64,000 nt of DNA. Origin: Bacillota bacterium. Its GTDB lineage: Bacteria > Bacillota_E > Sulfobacillia > Sulfobacillales > JAIMBI01. The stretch lies in assembly GCA_021828405.1 (NCBI GenBank), contig JAKARZ010000004.1, positions 18,061-82,060 on the forward strand. The letters are read 5' to 3'. Shown one piece after another: positions 59,794-64,000 of the stretch (position 1 is the stretch's first letter; each line of letters begins with the position of its first letter). The translations under genes and the position numbers were made by a program. The notes under the pieces were generated by a model. The model saw only the letters and a program-made list of their open reading frames with translations, was not told the DNA's origin and made no database searches.

Positions 59794-61041
59794 ATGCCTG
59801 AGGCCGCGCTGTGGTCCCTGCTGATCTTTGCGCTGTTGTACGTGATGCTGGTCGGAGAATGGGTCCATCGGGCGGCCGCCGCCATGGCGGCGGCGCTTGC
59901 GGCGGTGTTTGGCGGACTGCTGCCGCCCGGCCGCGTGGTGGCCGCCGTGAACTGGAACACCCTTTTGCTGTTGTTTGGCCTCATGGTGCTGGTGAGCCTG
60001 GGCGAAGAGGTGGGCCTGTTTCCGGCACTCGCCGCGTGGGTGCGTCGCGTGAGCGGCCCGTCCCCGTGGGGCACCATCCTGGGGTTCCTGTTGGTGGCGG
60101 CGGTGTTGTCCAGCGTCCTGCCCAACCTGTCCGTCATCCTGATTCTCGGCCCCGCGCTGTTCACGGCCGCCGAACACATGGACATGGATCCGGTGCCCTT
60201 GCTGGTGTTTGCCATCATGACGTCCAACCTGGCCGGGCTGGCGACCCTGGTCGGCGACCCCCCCAACATCCTGATCGGCACCGCGGCCGGCCTGTCCTTC
60301 ACGCAGTTCGTCATCCACCTGGGCCCCTTGGCCCTGGTGATGGTGCTGATGGTGCTGGGGTACGCGCGCCTGGCGCTGAAGGCGCCGGATCGCCCGGCGG
60401 CGCGCTGGCACCCGACCTCTATTCCCCACCCTCGCCGGGGCTGGGCGCTGGGACTGGTGATGGCCGCCACCTTGGTGGGCTTTGTGCTGCAGTCGGACCT
60501 GGGGCTGCCCGTGGGCCTCATCGCCGTCGCCGGCGCGACGCTGGCCCTGCTGCTGGTGGGCGGAGATGTGGAGCACCATCTCGCGGCCGTAGACTGGGGC
60601 ACGTTGGTTTTTTTCGGCGGCTTGTTCATCGTGGTGGGGGCGATGGTGCGCGCGGGAGTCATCCAGGCGGCCGGGACCTGGCTTTTGGCACAGCACCTGG
60701 GGGTTTGGCTGCCGCTGGTCCTTTTGGTGGCGGCCGCCGTCTGCTCGGCGGTGTTGGACAACATACCCATTGTGGCGGCCGCCATTCCCTTGGTGTCGGG
60801 CATTGTGGCGCAGGAGCCCCACTATGGCCTCGCGCTGTGGCTGGCGCTGGCGACGGGCGCGGCGGTGGGCGGCAATGCCACGCTGCTGGGGGCGTCGGCC
60901 AACCTGGTGGGGGTAAGCCTCGCCCGCACGCGCGGATACACGCTCAACTTTCGCACGTATCTGGCGTGGTCCCTGCCGCTGTCGGGCGCGACCCTGGGGG
61001 TGGCTGCGGCGTGGCTCTGGTGGGGTGGACTGCTGCACTAG
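59794..61041 (+). CDS. SLC13/ArsB-type anion permease
   Basis: 415 residues with 10-12 helices. It belongs to the ion-transporter superfamily of ArsB, NhaD and SLC13. Two half repeats each carry a hairpin: FAIMTSNLAGLATLVGDPPNILIGTAAGLSF in the first and NIPIVAAAIPLVSG to GGNATLLGASANLVG in the second. The GDPPNILIG loop is typical of ArsB/YbiR-like members. Substrate could be arsenite, sodium/proton or a dicarboxylate. It starts three bases after the rhodanese gene, so it is in the same operon. Confidence 0.85.
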   Translation: MPEAALWSLLIFALLYVMLVGEWVHRAAAAMAAALAAVFGGLLPPGRVVAAVNWNTLLLLFGLMVLVSLGEEVGLFPALAAWVRRVSGPSPWGTILGFLLVAAVLSSVLPNLSVILILGPALFTAAEHMDMDPVPLLVFAIMTSNLAGLATLVGDPPNILIGTAAGLSFTQFVIHLGPLALVMVLMVLGYARLALKAPDRPAARWHPTSIPHPRRGWALGLVMAATLVGFVLQSDLGLPVGLIAVAGATLALLLVGGDVEHHLAAVDWGTLVFFGGLFIVVGAMVRAGVIQAAGTWLLAQHLGVWLPLVLLVAAAVCSAVLDNIPIVAAAIPLVSGIVAQEPHYGLALWLALATGAAVGGNATLLGASANLVGVSLARTRGYTLNFRTYLAWSLPLSGATLGVAAAWLWWGGLLH

Positions 61042-61102
61042 CGCCCGCACTCGTGTGGTGTAATGGAGGCGGTAGAGAGCGTAGGCGGGGGGAGGACAGC
61101 AC

Positions 61103-62110
61103 ATGGCGGTGATGCGGCTCCCGGCCAGCGACGACGGCATCAGGCGGGCGGCGGCCGCGCTGGCGGCGGGGGAGCTGGTGGCCTTCCCCACGGAGACGGT
61201 GTACGGCCTGGGAGCCGACGGCACCAACCCGGGCGCTGTGGCCGCCATCTACCTCGTGAAGGGGCGTCCGCCCGACAACCCCCTGATCCTGCATGTGGTG
61301 GACGTGGCGGCGGCCCAGTCGGTGGCCAGCGCGTGGCCGGTGCACGCACGCCGCCTCGCGGAGCGATTTTGGCCCGGGCCGCTCACGCTGGTGGTGCCGG
61401 CGCGGCGCACCGTTCCCCGCGCCGTCCGGGGCGGGCTGGATACCGTGGCGGTTCGCAGCCCCAGCCATCCCGTGGCCCGCCACCTGCTGGCGGCCGCCGG
61501 CGTGCCCGTGGCGGCGCCGTCCGCCAACCGGTCGGGCCGACCCAGTCCCACCACCGCCGACGGCGTGGCTCAGGCGCTCGGGGGACCCGACGTCCCCCGC
61601 GTGACCGTGTGGCTCGTGGATGGCGGGCCGGCGACCATCGGCGTGGAGTCGACCGTGGTGGATGTCTCCGGGCCTCGACCCGTGCTGCTCCGGCCAGGAG
61701 GCCTTCCACGCGCGGCCATCGAAGAGGTGGTGGGGCGGCTCGACACCCCGGCCGAGGGCGGGCCCGCGCGGTCGCCCGGGATGCGGTACCGCCACTACGC
61801 GCCGGACCGGCCCCTGGTGCTGCTGGCCCTGGATCCCGAGGCCGCCGTCGAGACGCTTGGCCCGTGGCCCCGGGATCGGACAGGCCTCTTGGCGGAGGAG
61901 CGCGTGGTGCGCGCGCTGGGCTGGCCCGCGGCCATCAGCCTCGGCGCCACGCCGGAGGACGCCGCGGGGGTGCTGTTCGACGGCTTGATGACGTTGGATT
62001 GCTGGCCGGGGTTGGAACGGCTGGTGGCGGTGTGGAACAATCGAGAGGGACTGGGCTGGGCGGTGATGAACCGCCTGGAGCGTGCGGCGGCGGAGGTGAT
62101 GAGGGCGTGA
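61103..62110 (+). CDS. tsaC: L-threonylcarbamoyladenylate synthase (Sua5 type)
   Basis: 335 residues: the YrdC/TsaC domain (~1-200) plus the C-terminal Sua5 domain, as in Bacillus YwlC. It makes threonylcarbamoyl-AMP for tRNA t6A37. Visible are AFPTETVYGLGADG, YLVKGRPPDNPLILHV (KxR), AAPSANRSGRPSPT (SxN) and VDGGPATIGVESTVVDV. After the linker, RSPGMRYRHYAPDRPL begins the Sua5 part. ATG 61103 follows GGGGGGAGG. Confidence 0.94.
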   Translation: MAVMRLPASDDGIRRAAAALAAGELVAFPTETVYGLGADGTNPGAVAAIYLVKGRPPDNPLILHVVDVAAAQSVASAWPVHARRLAERFWPGPLTLVVPARRTVPRAVRGGLDTVAVRSPSHPVARHLLAAAGVPVAAPSANRSGRPSPTTADGVAQALGGPDVPRVTVWLVDGGPATIGVESTVVDVSGPRPVLLRPGGLPRAAIEEVVGRLDTPAEGGPARSPGMRYRHYAPDRPLVLLALDPEAAVETLGPWPRDRTGLLAEERVVRALGWPAAISLGATPEDAAGVLFDGLMTLDCWPGLERLVAVWNNREGLGWAVMNRLERAAAEVMRA

Positions 62111-62610
62111 GCGGGGGCGCGAGGGTGGAATCGACGGCCTCGGTGCTGTTTGTGTGCACGGGCAATACCTGCCGCAGTGCGCTGGCGGAGGCGTTTTGGC
62201 GGCTGTTGCAGCCGGACATCCCGGTGTCCTCTGCGGGCACGCAGGCTTGGCCAGGGGTGCCGGCGGCGGCCGAGGCGGTGCTGGTGGCGGCCAGCCGCGG
62301 CGGGAACTTGTCCGCCCACCGAGCCCGGTCCCTGGACGAGGTGTCGGGCGCCCCGGATCATGTTTATGTGATGACCGCCCGCCAGCGCGACGAGGTGCTG
62401 GCGCGGCGGCCGGACTGGGCCGGGCGCGTCAGCCTCTTGACGGAAGCGGTGGGTGAGACGGGCGACATCGAGGATCCGGCGGGTGGGAAGGCGACGGCCT
62501 ACGAACAGTTGGGTCGGCACCTGTGGTCCCTGGTCTCGCGTCTTGGGGATAACCTAGGGCCGGCGCCGCCGGAGGGCGGGGCCACGCGGCCGGAGCCTGG
62601 AGGGCAGTGA
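62107..62610 (+). CDS. ywlE: Low-molecular-weight protein phosphatase (YwlE type)
   Basis: 167 residues from GTG 62107, overlapping tsaC by four bases. The P-loop is LFVCTGNTCRSALAEAFW (Cys and Arg of CxGNxCRS, residues ~15-22). The general acid Asp lies in ETGDIEDPAGG. In Bacillus YwlE is a protein-arginine phosphatase opposing McsB; Thr at the P-loop position after Cys is the feature linked to phospho-Arg specificity, and it is present here. A ~25-residue Pro/Gly-rich tail is extra. Confidence 0.9.
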   Translation: MSGGARVESTASVLFVCTGNTCRSALAEAFWRLLQPDIPVSSAGTQAWPGVPAAAEAVLVAASRGGNLSAHRARSLDEVSGAPDHVYVMTARQRDEVLARRPDWAGRVSLLTEAVGETGDIEDPAGGKATAYEQLGRHLWSLVSRLGDNLGPAPPEGGATRPEPGGQ

Positions 62611-62652
62611 CGAACCCAGGGAGACCGAGGCGGACGGAGGAGGAGGCGGCAC

Positions 62653-63105
62653 ATGAGGATAGCAGTCGGCGCAGATCACGCCGGGGTGGATCTCAAAGCG
62701 GCCGTCGTGGATTGGCTGGTGGACCAGGGATACGACGTCCACGACGTTGGCACCTTCGACCACGAGTCGGTGGACTATCCGGATTATGCCGTGAAAGTGG
62801 CGCAGGCGGTGGCGCAGGGGGAAGCCACCTTCGGGCTGTTGTTCTGTGGTACGGGACTTGGGATGTGCATCACCGCGAACAAAGTGTCCGGCGTGCGGGC
62901 GGTGACATGCCACGAGCCGATGTCCGCGCGCCTGGCGCGGGCGCACAACGACGCCAATGTGCTCACGATGGGCGGGCGGCTGGTGGCGCCCGACTTGGCG
63001 CTGGACGTGATTGGTCATTTCCTGGCCGAGGGCTTTGCGGGGGGGCGCCACGCCAGCCGGGTCGACAAGATTGTCGAGGCGGAGCGGCGGGGCGGCGTCG
63101 GCTGA
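62653..63105 (+). CDS. rpiB: Ribose-5-phosphate isomerase B
   Basis: 150 residues. It interconverts ribose 5-phosphate and ribulose 5-phosphate. Family blocks are IAVGADHAGVDLK, VDYPDYA, GLLFCGTGLGMCITANK (catalytic Cys ~65) and AHNDANVLTMGGR. The start follows GGAGGAGGAGG. It is part of the conserved ywlC-ywlE-rpiB-upp order. Confidence 0.95.
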   Translation: MRIAVGADHAGVDLKAAVVDWLVDQGYDVHDVGTFDHESVDYPDYAVKVAQAVAQGEATFGLLFCGTGLGMCITANKVSGVRAVTCHEPMSARLARAHNDANVLTMGGRLVAPDLALDVIGHFLAEGFAGGRHASRVDKIVEAERRGGVG

Positions 63106-63142
63106 GTCGGCCGCACGATCGACAGTGGGTGGGGGGGTTGGT

Positions 63143-63763
63143 GTGCTGACGGTGCTCGACCATCCGCTGCTGGCCGTCCACCTGACCGCGCTTCGGGACC
63201 GGGAAACTGGCCCGGCCGCGTTTCGGCGCCATCTGGATGCCATCGGGCGGCTTATGGCCTACCCCGTGCTGGCAGGCCTGCCGGTGCGTGAAGTCGGGGT
63301 CGAGACGCCCATTGCCGCCGCACGCGGGGTGGTGCTGGCCACCGAGCCGGTGCTGATGCCCATCCTGCGCGCGGGCCTCGGCCTCGTCGACGCCTTCTGC
63401 GCGGCGGCTCCGGGTGCCTCGGTCTCGCACCTGGGCCTGTATCGCGATGACGCGGCGCACCGGCCGGTAGCGTACTTCGAAAACTTCCCGCCTGCGTGGG
63501 GCGGTCGGCCGGTGGTGATCCTGGACCCGATGCTCGCGACCGGCGGCTCACTGGCGGCGGCGTTGGGCAAACTGGCGCAGTGGGGGGCTCAGGATGTGGC
63601 GGTGGCGGCTATCCTGGCCGCCCCCGCCGGGATATGGCGGATCGAGCGCGAATTTCCGGCGGCTCGGCTGTTCGTGGTGGCTGTGGATGACGCCCTGGAT
63701 GAGCGCGATTTTATCGTGCCCGGACTTGGCGACGCTGGCGATCGGCAGTATGGCACGCCGTGA
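63143..63763 (+). CDS. upp: Uracil phosphoribosyltransferase
   Basis: 206 residues from GTG 63143. It salvages uracil with PRPP to UMP. It has LMPILRAGLGLVDAF, the PRPP loop VVILDPMLATGGSLAAAL (~128-145) and the C-terminal uracil-binding IVPGLGDAGDRQYGTP. The sequence is complete and of normal length. Confidence 0.96.
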   Translation: MLTVLDHPLLAVHLTALRDRETGPAAFRRHLDAIGRLMAYPVLAGLPVREVGVETPIAAARGVVLATEPVLMPILRAGLGLVDAFCAAAPGASVSHLGLYRDDAAHRPVAYFENFPPAWGGRPVVILDPMLATGGSLAAALGKLAQWGAQDVAVAAILAAPAGIWRIEREFPAARLFVVAVDDALDERDFIVPGLGDAGDRQYGTP

Positions 63764-63793
63764 CGCTGATCGTGCTTGTTCCCGCGGTCACTA

Positions 63794-63821
63794 TTGACGG
63801 GTGCGCGGGCTCCGGTATAAT
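63794..63821 (+). promoter_or_regulatory. Strong promoter downstream of upp
   Basis: TTGACG, a 16-base spacer and a perfect TATAAT. It is followed at once by the hairpin AAGCGG-CGGTA-CCGCTT (63822-63838) at the expected 5' end of the transcript. Confidence 0.75.
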
Positions 63822-63872
63822 AAGCGGCGGTACCGCTTGTCGATCCGGGGGGTCGGCGCGAGTCGACTGCAT

Positions 63873-63913
63873 CTGCCCACCGTCTTCCTGAGTGAGGAGC
63901 GATGGGGTTTTTT
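63873..63913 (+). terminator. Possible attenuator in the leader after the upp promoter
   Basis: CCCACCGTCTTCCT, a five-base loop, AGGAGCGATGGGG (imperfect stem) followed by six T. It lies ~50-85 bases after the predicted transcription start and before the next gene, so it may terminate a short leader RNA. The stem is imperfect and the call tentative. Confidence 0.4.
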
Positions 63914-63965
63914 GTGTCAACGCGGCGTCAGCCGTGGTTCGGGCAACAGCCGGTGAGGTGTAGCG

Positions 63966-64000
63966 ATGGCTTCGGAGGGCGGGGACGAGGGCCACGGTCG
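63966..64000 (+). CDS. Start of a gene cut by the window edge, possibly atpI
   Basis: ATG 63966 with GAGGTG five bases upstream begins MASEGGDEGHG and runs off the end. In Bacillota the gene after upp is commonly atpI, the ATP synthase accessory protein, but eleven residues cannot prove it. Another frame from ATG 63902 is also open to the edge. Confidence 0.35.
   Translation, partial: MASEGGDEGHG

Noticed and set aside
1..64000. CRISPR arrays or long tandem repeats
   Set aside because: None seen by eye on either strand; repeats noted are hairpins and short palindromes only.

Overview
The window looks like a chromosome segment of a high-GC, probably acid-tolerant or thermophilic Bacillota (Sulfobacillus/Thermaerobacter-like). 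Three things suggest this. The last 7 kb keep the Bacillota housekeeping order rpmE-prfA-prmC-...-ywlC-ywlE-rpiB-upp leading into a probable ATP synthase operon. There is a T-box leader in front of an aspartyl-tRNA synthetase and a tiny spore-protein-like gene. There is also an acid-type S53 (kumamolisin) protease. The genus is inference; no rRNA or complete tRNA gene is present.

Left end (1-6024): a lower-GC mobile island. On the minus strand lie a lanthipeptide precursor candidate, a class III lanthionine synthetase (LanKC) and an MFS exporter. A frameshifted tyrosine integrase and what looks like the 3' end of a tRNA gene (an attachment site) followed by a terminator close the island on the right. 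From 6.2 to 8.9 kb is a scrap zone: an IS remnant, a broken phosphotransferase, an intact HepT/MntA pair and a broken carboxylesterase.

9-20 kb: ordinary core and accessory genes: an MMPL/RND exporter, an acyl-ACP-reductase-like enzyme, glutamine synthetase, a two-component system beside a probable target gene, small enzymes, a Cas4-like PD-(D/E)XK protein, OsmC and a frameshifted pentapeptide-repeat gene.

20-43.5 kb: a peptide-utilisation region. Two paralogous two-gene cassettes (S9 prolyl-oligopeptidase-type peptidase plus a ~1,000-residue BNR/VPS10-like propeller protein) face each other. A racemase and a PAS/HTH regulator follow. Then comes a collinear run: peptide-binding lipoprotein, TldD, TldE, two permeases and a secreted S53 protease. 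A palindrome TAGACA-N3-TGTCTA lies just after the predicted promoters of the first cassette and of the transporter run, and a half-degenerate copy precedes the second cassette. This points to one regulon for protein digestion, peptide uptake and peptide breakdown.

43.5-55.7 kb: a nitrilase, the decayed remains of a phenylacetyl-CoA epoxidase cluster (paaABCD), an MFS transporter, an M24 peptidase, membrane proteins, a kinase-fold protein, YchF, HemL, an L,D-transpeptidase and MoaD/MoaE. 55.7-64 kb: a PcsB-like lytic transglycosylase, then the conserved translation/nucleotide block. It ends at a strong promoter and a possible attenuator before a gene cut by the window edge.
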